Source of the DNA: an uncultured Verrucomicrobiota bacterium
GTDB taxonomy: Bacteria; Verrucomicrobiota; Verrucomicrobiia; Opitutales; Opitutaceae
NCBI GenBank assembly: GCA_913058185.1
Contig: CAJXQX010000003.1
Location: 1 to 64,000 of the forward strand
Length of the DNA stretch: 64,000 bases
Reading direction: 5' to 3'
The notes beneath the pieces were generated by a model, which worked only from the letters and a program-made list of their open reading frames with translations, was not told where the DNA came from and made no database searches. Numbering within the stretch: the first letter of the stretch is position 1; every line of letters starts with the position of its first letter. The translations under genes were made by a program, and so were the position numbers. Below, piece after piece: positions 7,382-15,633 of this stretch.

Positions 7382-8791
7382 GACGACGTGGCCGTGGACG
7401 TCGGTGAGGCGAAAGTCTCGGCCTTGGAATCGGTAGGTGAGGCGTTCGTGGTCGAAGCCTAGGGTGTGGAGGATCGTGGCGTTGAGGTCGTGCACATGGA
7501 CCGGGTTTTCGACCACGTCGAAACCGAAGTCGTCGGTTTTGCCGTAGGTGATTCCTGGCTTAATGCCGCCGCCGGCCAACCACATCGTAAACGCGCGGTT
7601 GTGGTGGTCGCGGCCGTTACGTTCGTCACCTTGAGCCATCGGCGTGCGGCCGAATTCTCCGCCCCAGATTACGAGCGTGTCCTTGAGCATGTCGCGGTCC
7701 TTCAGGTCTTGCAGGAGGGCGGCGACTGGTTGGTCGGTGTCGCGACAATTTTTGGTCAGCCCCTTATCGAGGCCGCCGTGTTGGTCCCAGGCTTCGTGGA
7801 AGAGCTGCACGAAGCGCACGCCGCGTTCGAGCATGCGGCGTCCGAGGAGACAATTGCGGGCAAAGTTGGACTTGCTGGGGTTTTTGATCGCGTAGGCGTC
7901 GAGCGTCGCGGCGGACTCTTGTTTGAGGTCCATCAACTCGGGCGCGCTGGCTTGGAGTTGGTAAGCGGTTTCGTAGGCTTGGATGCGTGCGGCGGTTTCC
8001 GGATCGGCCAGTTGGTTGAGCGTCTGGTGATTTAGTTTCTTGAGCGTGTCCAGCGCCGCGCGTTGCGCAGGGCGATCGTAACCTCCGGGATTTGAAAGAT
8101 AGAGGATGGGGTCGCCGGTGCCGCGGAAGGGCACCCCGTTGTAGGAGGTGGGCAGGAAGCCGCAGCCGTAGTTGCTGGCGCCACCGCTGGTGCCTTTGGC
8201 ACTGGTGAGCACGACGTAGCCGGGGAGCTGTTCGCTTTCGCTGCCGAGTCCGTAGACGGTCCAGGCGCCGAGGCTGGGGCGACCGAATTGGGCGTGGCCG
8301 GTGCTGAGGAATATCTGCGCGGGAGCGTGATTCACCGCATCGGTCTGCATCGATTTGATGAAGCAGATGTCATCGGAGTGTTCCGCGATGTGCGGAAGCA
8401 GGGTGCTGATCGTGGCTCCACTTTCGCCGTGGCGATTGAAGTCATACTTCGTGCCCATCAACGCTGAGTTGGGATTGATGAACGCGGCGCGGTAATCCTT
8501 CAACAGATCGGCCGGAGGTAACTCACCGTCGCGTTTTACGAGCTCCGGTTTGTGGTCGAAGAGATCGAGGTGACTGGGTGCGCCGGCTTGGAAAATATAA
8601 ATGACCCGCTTCGCGGTGGGCGCAAAATGGGGAATCCGCACATCGAGCGGGTTGCCGGTGCCGGTGGTCGGAATCCCTTGTTGCGCGAAGAGATTATTGA
8701 GGGCGAGGCCAGCCATGCCGACACCGCAGTTGCGCAGGAACCAACGGCGAGATTGGAGGGTGGCGATTTCTTGGCGTATTTCGTGATCCAT
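7364..8791 (-). CDS. Tat-exported DUF1501 family protein
   Basis: A 475-residue DUF1501 protein, a family with an alkaline-phosphatase/sulfatase-like fold that is greatly expanded in Planctomycetes and Verrucomicrobiota and lacks a proven activity. The twin-arginine signal SRRWFLRN (14-21) indicates Tat export, often used for proteins that fold or bind cofactors in the cytoplasm. Family segments include APSHLDLFDHKP, HAPAQIFLSTGHAQFGRPSLGAW, and near the C-terminus WGGEFGRTP with GRDHHNRAFTMWLAGGG. It starts 13 bp after the stop of the PSD1 gene, so the two form an operon; this pairing is the standard arrangement of the two families. The 3' end sits in a 14-bp hairpin. Confidence 0.93.
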   Translation of the reverse strand: MDHEIRQEIATLQSRRWFLRNCGVGMAGLALNNLFAQQGIPTTGTGNPLDVRIPHFAPTAKRVIYIFQAGAPSHLDLFDHKPELVKRDGELPPADLLKDYRAAFINPNSALMGTKYDFNRHGESGATISTLLPHIAEHSDDICFIKSMQTDAVNHAPAQIFLSTGHAQFGRPSLGAWTVYGLGSESEQLPGYVVLTSAKGTSGGASNYGCGFLPTSYNGVPFRGTGDPILYLSNPGGYDRPAQRAALDTLKKLNHQTLNQLADPETAARIQAYETAYQLQASAPELMDLKQESAATLDAYAIKNPSKSNFARNCLLGRRMLERGVRFVQLFHEAWDQHGGLDKGLTKNCRDTDQPVAALLQDLKDRDMLKDTLVIWGGEFGRTPMAQGDERNGRDHHNRAFTMWLAGGGIKPGITYGKTDDFGFDVVENPVHVHDLNATILHTLGFDHERLTYRFQGRDFRLTDVHGHVVKDILA

Positions 8792-8804
8792 TTTTTAAAA
8801 AACC

Positions 8805-11800
8805 TCAGTTCTTACTTATGGTTTCGTCGAGATTGAGGAGGACCCGGGAGGCCATGGCCCACTTGGCGACTTCGCGCGGGGTGACCCCATCCGGGAGTTC
8901 CGGAATCACATTGGGATCGGGGAAGGCGATTTGGCGGATGTCCAACCAGCCTTCGGCGAGACGGGCATCCTGCGAATTCAGCAGTTCGGAGATGGCGGCG
9001 ATTTCGGCGGCTTGGGCCGGGCGACCAGTGGTGAGCTGGTAGCCGTAGTCGGTGCGGTCGGCGGTGTCGGTGCCGCCTTCGTGGAGGATGCGCAGGGCGA
9101 GGGCTTGGGCTGCTTCGACGAAGATTGGTTCGTTGAGCGAGGTTAGCGCGGAGAGCGGGGTGTTGGACCGTTCGCGGCGAGCGCAGGAGGCGTCGCCATT
9201 GGGCGCGTCGAAGGACGACAGCGAGGGATCGGGCATGGACCGCTTACGGAACATATAAAGGGAACGACGGTAGCGCTCGGGTCCCGTGGCGGGATCCCAG
9301 TAGTCGGGCTTCACGTAGTTGTATTCGAGCACCGAGGCGGGGACGGGTGGGTAGATGCTGGGGCCGCCGAGTCTTTGGGTGAGCAGACCAGACGCGGTCA
9401 GCGCGATGTCACGAATGACTTCCGCTTCGGCGCGGAAACGTGGGCCGCGAGCCAACAGGCGATTGCGGGGGTCGCGTTCCCAGAGGGCGGGAGTGACCTC
9501 GGAGCTGCGTTGGTAGGCGTCGCTGGTGAGGATGGTTTTGAGGAGTTGCTTCGAGCTCCAATCACCTTCGCGGAAGTCCACCGCGAGCCAATCGAGCAAC
9601 TCGAGGTATTCAGGCATCGGCGCGCGGGTGCCGAAGTCATCGGCCGTGATAACGAGGCCGGAGCCGAAGAGGGTCTGCCAGACGCGATTGACCTGCACGC
9701 GAGCGGTGAGGGGAGCGTCGGGGGCGGTCGCCCAGTTCGCGAGGTCGAGGCGAGTAGGGTTCTCGACGGTGAGCGGGTTAAGCACGGCGGGCACGGCGCG
9801 CGGGACCTCGTGTTTGGGCTGATCCCAGGAGCCGCGATCGAGGAGGCGGGTGGTGCGGGCGAGTTCGGGCCACGTGTCGGTGCTGTGGAGCACACTGGTG
9901 CGCGCTTCGGGGAATTCCTGGGCGACCTTGGCGGCGGTCGCATTGATGTCGGCCAAGGCGTCCTGAGACTTACGCCAGGCGGCAAAGATGGATTGTTGCT
10001 CGGCGTCGGTGCGCTGGTAGGCGGGCTTCTGGAGCGCGAGCAGGGCGGCGTGGTCGTAGCGGGTTGCGCGTGGCTTGGCGGCGTCGGTCAGCGCAAAGCG
10101 ATATCGGCCGAGTTGTTGGTTCTCGCGGTCGTTGCCATCGCCCCCGTGGTTTTGCACGAGCTGGACCTTTAGGCGGCTACCGGCGGGAAGTTGGAGGGGC
10201 TCCTCGAATACGACAACGGCGGCGGATTCGGTGTGGCGCAGAATCGGTCCGCGATCGGGAGCCCAGCCGGTCGTCTTATCGCCATCGACCAAAAACTTGG
10301 CCGGACCGACGCGGCGTTTGTCCATCGGGTCTATGAGCTTGTGTTCGAAGTATTTCTTCAGATCACCGGTTTTGGTGGCGAAGTCGGCGGTGGCGGAAGC
10401 GAGTTTGATTTCCGTCCATTCCTCGGATCCGGGCACTTGGCTGAAGACCTCCACTTCACTGATCGCGAAGGTGCCCCAGTAGCTGCGGCCGGGACCACTG
10501 AACGGTTGATCGCCGTGCGTGAGTGCTTCGAGCCGGAGGCCGGTGACTTCAGTCAAGGTGACGTCGCCTTCCGTGATCGAGAAACCGGTGACGGTGGGAT
10601 GGCCGAGGGTGAGGATACTGTGATCTTCGAGTTCCTCGGGATGGTTGAGGCCGCCTTTCCAAGTCTGACTGTCGGTGTCCCAAATGGTCCAGATGCCGTA
10701 TTCAGCGCGTTGGGTGTCTTCCCAGGCGGCGAGGTCGGCTTCCCAGGTGGGGACGGTTGCGCGGGCCTGTTGGTTCAGGTCATCGAGCTCGGTGATGAGA
10801 TTGGCGATATCGTCGCGTTGCTTATCGCTGTAGATCCAGGACTTCGCCTCGTGGGTTTCATTGAAGAAGGCGAAGAGACTGAAGTATTCGTCGTGCGTGA
10901 TGGGATCGAACTTGTGGGTGTGGCACTGGGCGCATTGCACGGTGAGTCCGAGGGTGGATTTGCCAAAGGTGTCCATGCGATCGACGATGCCCTCGATGCG
11001 GAATTGTTCGGGGATAACGGCACCTTCTTCGTTGACCATACCGTTGCGCATGAAGCCGCTGGCGATGAGGTTGTCCTGAGTGGCACCGGGCAGGAGATCA
11101 CCGGCGAGTTGCTCGGTGAGGAATTGATCGTAGGGCAGGTCGCGGTTGAGTGCGTCGACTACCCAATCGCGGTAGATCCATTGGTCGCGGGGTTTGTCTT
11201 TCTCGAAACCGTTGGTGTCGGAGTAGCGGGCGATATCCAGCCAGTGCCGGCCCCATTTTTCGCCGTAGGCGGGACGGGCGAGTAAGTCGTCGATCACCGC
11301 ACTGGTGGCAGAAGTGGGATCCGTCGCGTAGGCCGCGAGGAACGTATCGATCTCAGCGGGGGACGGAGGCAGTCCGATGACATCAAGAAAGATTCGGCGC
11401 ACCAGTGTGCGGGGAGCGGCAGCAGGAGTCGGGGAGAGGTCGTTCTCCTGCAGCTCTGCGTTGATCCAGGCATCGATGGGGTGTTGATCGGGGAAAGGGA
11501 GGGTGGCCTTTTGCGGCACCTGCCAGGCCCAGTGTTCATCGTAGGCGGCGCCCTGTTTGATCCATTTGGAGAGGATAGCGGCGTCCGCTTTGGTGAAGTC
11601 CTTCTTGGAATCGATGGGCGGCATACGCTCTTCGCTATCCCGGGTGGTGATGCGGTAGATCACTTCGCTCTCGTCGAGATTACCGGGGACAATGGGGGCG
11701 CGGCCGAAGATCTCGGTGTAGGCGCCCTCGGGGGTGTCGAGACGCAGGTCGGCCTCGCGGGTTTCCTCGTCGGGACCATGGCATTCGAGGCAGTTATCCG

Positions 11801-11903
11801 AGAGAATCGGCATCACATCGCGGCTAAAATCGATCTCGGCCTCCGCAGCGGCGAACGGGGCGATAACGAGAAGGCAGGTGGCAGTAGGGAAAAGACGACG
11901 CAT
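8805..11903 (-). CDS. PSD1-type cytochrome protein (PSCyt1-DUF1549-DUF1553)
   Basis: A large exported protein (1032 residues from the ATG at 11903; a TTG nine bases upstream is less likely). A signal peptide (1-21) is followed by the planctomycete cytochrome c domain with CLECH at 38-42, DUF1549 (about 140-350) with a second CxxCH, CAQCH, at 324-328, a central beta domain (about 420-600) and DUF1553 (about 700-960) with QVNRVWQTLFG and SDAYQRSSE. Two CxxCH motifs suggest covalent haem in the periplasm. The biochemical function of this family is not established; a role in redox steps of glycan degradation has been suggested from context. It is followed 13 bp later by its DUF1501 partner. Confidence 0.93.
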   Translation of the reverse strand: MRRLFPTATCLLVIAPFAAAEAEIDFSRDVMPILSDNCLECHGPDEETREADLRLDTPEGAYTEIFGRAPIVPGNLDESEVIYRITTRDSEERMPPIDSKKDFTKADAAILSKWIKQGAAYDEHWAWQVPQKATLPFPDQHPIDAWINAELQENDLSPTPAAAPRTLVRRIFLDVIGLPPSPAEIDTFLAAYATDPTSATSAVIDDLLARPAYGEKWGRHWLDIARYSDTNGFEKDKPRDQWIYRDWVVDALNRDLPYDQFLTEQLAGDLLPGATQDNLIASGFMRNGMVNEEGAVIPEQFRIEGIVDRMDTFGKSTLGLTVQCAQCHTHKFDPITHDEYFSLFAFFNETHEAKSWIYSDKQRDDIANLITELDDLNQQARATVPTWEADLAAWEDTQRAEYGIWTIWDTDSQTWKGGLNHPEELEDHSILTLGHPTVTGFSITEGDVTLTEVTGLRLEALTHGDQPFSGPGRSYWGTFAISEVEVFSQVPGSEEWTEIKLASATADFATKTGDLKKYFEHKLIDPMDKRRVGPAKFLVDGDKTTGWAPDRGPILRHTESAAVVVFEEPLQLPAGSRLKVQLVQNHGGDGNDRENQQLGRYRFALTDAAKPRATRYDHAALLALQKPAYQRTDAEQQSIFAAWRKSQDALADINATAAKVAQEFPEARTSVLHSTDTWPELARTTRLLDRGSWDQPKHEVPRAVPAVLNPLTVENPTRLDLANWATAPDAPLTARVQVNRVWQTLFGSGLVITADDFGTRAPMPEYLELLDWLAVDFREGDWSSKQLLKTILTSDAYQRSSEVTPALWERDPRNRLLARGPRFRAEAEVIRDIALTASGLLTQRLGGPSIYPPVPASVLEYNYVKPDYWDPATGPERYRRSLYMFRKRSMPDPSLSSFDAPNGDASCARRERSNTPLSALTSLNEPIFVEAAQALALRILHEGGTDTADRTDYGYQLTTGRPAQAAEIAAISELLNSQDARLAEGWLDIRQIAFPDPNVIPELPDGVTPREVAKWAMASRVLLNLDETISKN

Positions 11904-11990
11904 GCTGGGCAAGGGGGTAGCTCTAACAGGTGGAGCGAATCGACGATCGATGCCAAACTATTGTGCAAAATTTAGTGTGCTGTGAGGCAT

Positions 11991-12024
11991 CCTCCGTCGT
12001 CCCGCGGGGCGGGACTATGGCGGA
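11991..12024. repeat. Family B palindrome, copy 1
   Basis: The sequence CCGTCGTCCCGC followed by a short loop and GCGGGACTATGGCGG is a roughly 34-bp REP-like hairpin. Related copies lie at 12221, 35028, 41387 and, inverted, at 42439. It stands upstream of the PSD1 gene, in the 370-bp spacer that also holds a family A element and copy 2 and has no gene. Confidence 0.75.
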
Positions 12025-12038
12025 CTAGGGGGAAGGAT

Positions 12039-12131
12039 TGCCACAAGAGGCTCAGAAAGCACAAAACCAGCAGGGCCCGATTAGGCTAAATCTCCGGAGC
12101 AATCATGTGCTTTTTGTGCCTTCTGTGGCAA
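12039..12131. repeat. Family A palindromic element, copy 1
   Basis: The left end GCCACAAGAGGCTCAGAAAG and the right end CTTTTTGTGCCTTCTGTGGC are imperfect inverse complements around a unique middle of about 45 bp. Copies of the same design occur at 13890, 15454, 20466 and 34810. This is a MITE- or BIME-like dispersed repeat with no coding capacity. Confidence 0.75.
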
Positions 12132-12220
12132 AAATTAGCGGTGTGCTGGATCCGTGTTCATCGGTGGTTAAAAACCCCTTTTCGAACCGAATCGAGAACG
12201 CGAAAGAGTATGAGAACGAT

Positions 12221-12254
12221 CCACCGTCGTCCCGCGTGGCGGGACTAAGGTGGA
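12221..12254. repeat. Family B palindrome, copy 2
   Basis: CCACCGTCGTCCCGC, a short loop, and GCGGGACTAAGGTGG form a hairpin. It lies about 20 bp after the 3' end of the second DUF1501 gene, so it may also act as a transcript end. Confidence 0.75.
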
Positions 12255-12273
12255 CATGGTGCGCTGGTGCGCG

Positions 12274-13713
12274 TTACGCGATGAGCTCGGGGATGACTTG
12301 GCCGCCGAATTGGCTGAGTTGTTTAAAGCGGCCGGCGTGGTAGTAGGTGAGTCTGTTGTCGTCCAAGCCGAGCAACTTAAGGATCGTGCAATGCACGTCG
12401 CGGACGTGATGCACTTTGTCCACGGCCAACATGCCCATCTCGTCGGTCGCACCGATGGTGTGACCGGCTTTAACGCCGCCACCGGCGAACCACATGGTCA
12501 TGGCGTTGGGGTTGTGGTCGCGGCCATAAGCCACGCCACCGCGCACACCGTTGTCGGGGGTGCGGCCGAATTCTCCACACCAGACCACGAGCGTGCTTTC
12601 GAGTAGGCCGCGTTGTTTGAGATCGGCGATCAGGGCCGCAATGGGTTGGTCGACCCCACGGACGAGATTGCCGTGCGCGCGCTCGATGTAGTCGTGACTG
12701 TCCCAGGTGCCGTTGTAGACCTGCACAAAACGGGTGCCTTTTTCGACGAGTTTTCGGGCGAGCAAACACTTGCGGCCGAAGCTGTCGGTCTCGGCTTGGC
12801 CGACTCCGTATTGCTCCTTGGTTTTGTCACTCTCGGCGGAGATATCCATCGTCTCGGGCACCTGCATCTGCATGCGGAACGCGAGTTCATAGTTGTCCAT
12901 GCGCGCGGCGAGTTCGTCGAAGCCTTCATGGTGCGCGGCGTGTCGGGCGTTGAGCTCGGCGATGAGATCGAGGTTCTTGCGTTGCCGCGCCATGCTCACG
13001 CCGGGGGGCGGGGTAAGATCGAGAATGGGCGAACCTTTGGCGCGCAGGGGAGTGCCTTGGAAACTGGCCGGGAGGTAGCCGTTGCTCCAGTTGGCGGCGC
13101 CACCTTGCGGGTAGGAAATTTCGGGCAAGACTATAAAGCCGGGCAGGTCTTGATTGAGCGTGCCGAGGCCGTAGTTGACCCAGGCGCCGATGCCGGGATC
13201 ACCGCCGAAGCGGTTGCCGCAGTTCATCTGATACATCGCGGTCGGGTGATTGACACTGTCGACCTGACAACCGCGAAAGAAACAGAGGTCGTCGGCGACC
13301 TTGGCAAGGTGCTCCCAGTTGGTGGCCATGTCGGCGCCGCTTTGGCCAACTTTGTGAAAATCGAACGGGCTGCGCACGTAGTAGCGTTTGCCGCTTTCCA
13401 TGGCCGACTTCTGTTCGCCCTCGCGGGTAAACTCCGACAGATGCATGCGATCGAGCATGGGTTTGGGATCGAACGTATCGATGTGCGAAGGGCCGCCCTC
13501 CATCATGAGGAAAATGCAGTTCTTGGCCTTGGCGGGAAAGTGTCCGGGTTTGGGTGCGAGGGGGTTGACCTTATCCGCGGCGGATGCGCCTTGGGGCATC
13601 ATCGCGGAGAACGCGACGCTACCGATGCTGGCGCCGAGGCTGTAGAGGAAATCGCGCCGAGTCGGAGCGTGCAGGGCGCGGCCTCCCGCGCAGGGAAAAA
13701 ATGGTGTGCTCAT
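12274..13713 (-). CDS. Tat-exported DUF1501 family protein, second copy
   Basis: A 479-residue DUF1501 protein with the Tat motif TRRDFL (18-23) and a following hydrophobic stretch ending in ASA. Family segments include EGGPSHIDTFDPKP, VNHPTAMYQMNCGNRFGGDPGIGAW, WCGEFGRTPDNG and GRDHNPNAMTMWFAGGG. The ATG at 13713 is preceded by no obvious ribosome site. It belongs to the same minus-strand series as the sulfatase, the second PSD1 gene and the esterase further upstream (14.0-20.3 kb), although repeat-filled gaps of about 300 bp separate some members. It is clearly paralogous to the copy at 7364 but diverged, with different spacing around the WCGEFGRTP motif. The biochemical role is unproven. 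Confidence 0.93.
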   Translation of the reverse strand: MSTPFFPCAGGRALHAPTRRDFLYSLGASIGSVAFSAMMPQGASAADKVNPLAPKPGHFPAKAKNCIFLMMEGGPSHIDTFDPKPMLDRMHLSEFTREGEQKSAMESGKRYYVRSPFDFHKVGQSGADMATNWEHLAKVADDLCFFRGCQVDSVNHPTAMYQMNCGNRFGGDPGIGAWVNYGLGTLNQDLPGFIVLPEISYPQGGAANWSNGYLPASFQGTPLRAKGSPILDLTPPPGVSMARQRKNLDLIAELNARHAAHHEGFDELAARMDNYELAFRMQMQVPETMDISAESDKTKEQYGVGQAETDSFGRKCLLARKLVEKGTRFVQVYNGTWDSHDYIERAHGNLVRGVDQPIAALIADLKQRGLLESTLVVWCGEFGRTPDNGVRGGVAYGRDHNPNAMTMWFAGGGVKAGHTIGATDEMGMLAVDKVHHVRDVHCTILKLLGLDDNRLTYYHAGRFKQLSQFGGQVIPELIA

Positions 13714-13740
13714 TGGGGGGCTAAGAGGCAGGGATTATTC

Positions 13741-13850
13741 TACACGAAGCGCGGGAGCGCGTAGATGGTGCGCCGGCAGGGCGTGCCCCGAAGTGGTGAT
13801 GAAATGGGTGCACTGAGGGGCAATTGAAGAGCAAAAGGGAACAGAGGTAA
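13741..13850. repeat. Family H dispersed repeat, copy 1
   Basis: An element of about 105 bp containing GCGCGGGAGCGCGTAGATGG, then GTGGTGATGAAATGGGTGCA and GGGCAATTGAAGAGCAAAAG. A direct copy lies at 20482-20572 and a closer, inverted copy at 20684-20793. There is no reading frame of note. Together with the family A element it fills the 320-bp gap between the DUF1501 and sulfatase genes. Confidence 0.7.
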
Positions 13851-13889
13851 GGGAGCTGGGTGGATGGAACTGTGGGGTATCTGAGAATG

Positions 13890-13982
13890 GCCACAAGAGG
13901 CACAAAAGACACAAAACCAGCACGACGTGGTGAGTCTTTTAGGTTTAAATTAGAATCATGTGCTTTCTGTGCCTTTTGTGGC
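13890..13982. repeat. Family A palindromic element, copy 2
   Basis: The left end GCCACAAGAGGCACAAAAGA and the right end TGTGCTTTCTGTGCCTTTTG are imperfect inverted repeats, matching copy 1 at 12039. It directly precedes the 3' end of the sulfatase gene. Confidence 0.75.
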
Positions 13983-14033
13983 AAAAATTTTCGACGGATT
14001 TGTTAGGTTGAGGACTGAGATTCTTGTTACTTG

Positions 14034-15356
14034 TTACTTCTGCGGAGTAGCCGGGGATTTGGGGAAGGGGCGGTCAGCTTGCGTCGATTGACGAAGGGCC
14101 ACGGCTTGGGCTGACAGGCGAGCGATGACCTTGGGATGTTCTGAGGCTAGGTTGGTGGCCTCACCGAGGTCGGTGGTGAGGTTGTAGAGTTGGGGTTCGG
14201 CGTAGAGGTGAAGTTTCCAGGGGCCGTCACGCATGGATTCTTTGGCGTTTTTACCTCTGCCGTAGCGGGAGTAGAGCGCGGGAACGGGAGACTCCGGTTC
14301 CGCGCCGAGGAGGAGCGCACTGCGATCGATCCCGTCGAGTCCCGCCGGGAGTTCAGTCACCCCCGTGAGGGCGGCAAACGTGGGCAATAGATCGAGCGCG
14401 GAAACGAAGTCGGAGCTGACTTGGTCGGCGGGCACATGGCCTGGCCACCACGCGAGGAAGGGCACGCGGAGTCCGCCTTCGAATACGGTGTGTTTGGTGC
14501 CTTGCAGCGGAGCGGCGGTGCCGGGCGTGCGGCGTTCGGGTCCGTTGTCACTGGTGAAAATGACGAGGGTATTCGCGGCGAGATCGAGTTCTTGGATTTT
14601 TGCCAGAATCTGCCCGGTGCTGTCGTCGAGTTCTTCGATGCAGTCGCCATAGAGACCACGAGCAGATTTACCTTTGAAGCGCGGTGACGCATCGAAGGGG
14701 ATGTGTGGCATGGCGTGACCGAGGTAGAGGAAGAAAGGATCCGCTTGGTTTTGTTCGATTAAGGCGAGTGCTTCGGCGGTGTAGAGACCGGTGATCTCGG
14801 CGGGCACGGCAGGGCGTTGGACCACCTCGTCACCGCGCAGGATAGGCATGCCGCCTTCGTCCTTGAAATAGATGGTTTCCGGATCGTCGAGATTGTGGAG
14901 CACGCCGTAGTAGTGATCGAAACCTTGGTCGAGGGGACGCATGCCGGGCTGGAAACCCAAGTGCCATTTGCCGACGCAAGCGGTGGTGTAGCCGCGCGAT
15001 TTAAAAACCTCGGCGAGGGTGATCTCTTCGCCGGCGAGTCCACGGATGGCACTGGGTCGGAGCACACCGGTGGCAAGTCCGACGCGTCCGGGATATTTCC
15101 CGGTCATGAGCGAAGCGCGCGATGGGGTGCAGAGTGGCGCAGTGACGGAAAAGTCGGTGAGCCGCAGCCCTTCGCGGGCCATGCGATCGAGGTGAGGGGT
15201 GCGGATATCGGTGGCGCCGTAAGGAGCAATGTCCCCGTAACCGAGATCGTCACAATTGATCAGAATGATATTGGGCCGCGTCGGCGTGGCCGCTCCCAAC
15301 CCGCAGACGAGAGCGACTAGTAGACTCAACCAACTACTGTAGCGGCTAGTAAACAT
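14034..15356 (-). CDS. Arylsulfatase-type sulfatase, exported
   Basis: A 440-residue type I sulfatase with a signal peptide (1-23), metal-binding INCDDLGYGD (33-42), the formylglycine motif CTPSR at 76-80 with Cys76, GKWHLG at 129-134 and FTSDNGP at 267-273. Length and motif order are normal, close to N-acetylgalactosamine-6-sulfatase/arylsulfatase A-type S1 enzymes. It would act in the periplasm or outside the cell on sulfated sugars. It lies between the second PSD1 gene (upstream) and the second DUF1501 gene (downstream) on the same strand, with repeat-filled spacers on both sides, which suggests a functional set rather than one tight operon. Shared identity with the sulfatase at 2108 is limited to the core motifs, so the substrates probably differ. 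Confidence 0.93.
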   Translation of the reverse strand: MFTSRYSSWLSLLVALVCGLGAATPTRPNIILINCDDLGYGDIAPYGATDIRTPHLDRMAREGLRLTDFSVTAPLCTPSRASLMTGKYPGRVGLATGVLRPSAIRGLAGEEITLAEVFKSRGYTTACVGKWHLGFQPGMRPLDQGFDHYYGVLHNLDDPETIYFKDEGGMPILRGDEVVQRPAVPAEITGLYTAEALALIEQNQADPFFLYLGHAMPHIPFDASPRFKGKSARGLYGDCIEELDDSTGQILAKIQELDLAANTLVIFTSDNGPERRTPGTAAPLQGTKHTVFEGGLRVPFLAWWPGHVPADQVSSDFVSALDLLPTFAALTGVTELPAGLDGIDRSALLLGAEPESPVPALYSRYGRGKNAKESMRDGPWKLHLYAEPQLYNLTTDLGEATNLASEHPKVIARLSAQAVALRQSTQADRPFPKSPATPQK

Positions 15357-15391
15357 AGGATGATTCGGTGGGGTTACACTCTCGTGGAGTG

Positions 15392-15425
15392 CTCGTTCTC
15401 TTACTCTTTCTCGTTCTCATTCTCG
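15392..15425. repeat. GA/CT-rich low-complexity tract 1
   Basis: A run of pyrimidine hexamers (CTCGTT, CTCTTA, CTTTCT) that on the minus strand reads as GAGAAC/GAGAAA/GAGTAA units. The same type of tract recurs at 24877, 31396 and 58372. It lies just upstream of the sulfatase ATG. Confidence 0.65.
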
Positions 15426-15453
15426 ATGGGATTGGTAGGGGAGCTGGGTGGAA

Positions 15454-15554
15454 TTGCCGCAAAGAGGCGCAAAAAGTGTCTTATTGAATCGGGTGGTTTG
15501 AAGTGAGCCTATAGGCTCATCGCGGCAGATTGGTTTTGCGCATTTTTGCGGCAA
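15454..15554. repeat. Family A variant with 14-bp central palindrome
   Basis: The ends TTGCCGCAAAGAGGCGCAAA and TTTTGCGCATTTTTGCGGCA pair, and the middle holds GTGAGCCTATAGGCTCATCG, which contains the perfect palindrome GAGCCTATAGGCTC. The same middle is found in the copy at 34810. It lies in the 277-bp spacer between the PSD1 and sulfatase genes. Confidence 0.72.
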
Positions 15555-15633
15555 AAACTTCGGCGGATTTGATGGGTTGAGGACTGAGTTTCTTGATACT
15601 TGTTACCTGATACTTGGCACTTCTGCGGAGCAG

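Noticed and set aside
10191-11285. 364-codon open frame antisense to the first PSD1 gene
   Set aside because: The same shadow effect: the minus strand carries both CxxCH motifs and DUF1549.
12613-13764. 383-codon open frame antisense to the second DUF1501 gene
   Set aside because: The product has no recognisable motif and runs through the well-conserved DUF1501 coding strand; it arises from codon bias.
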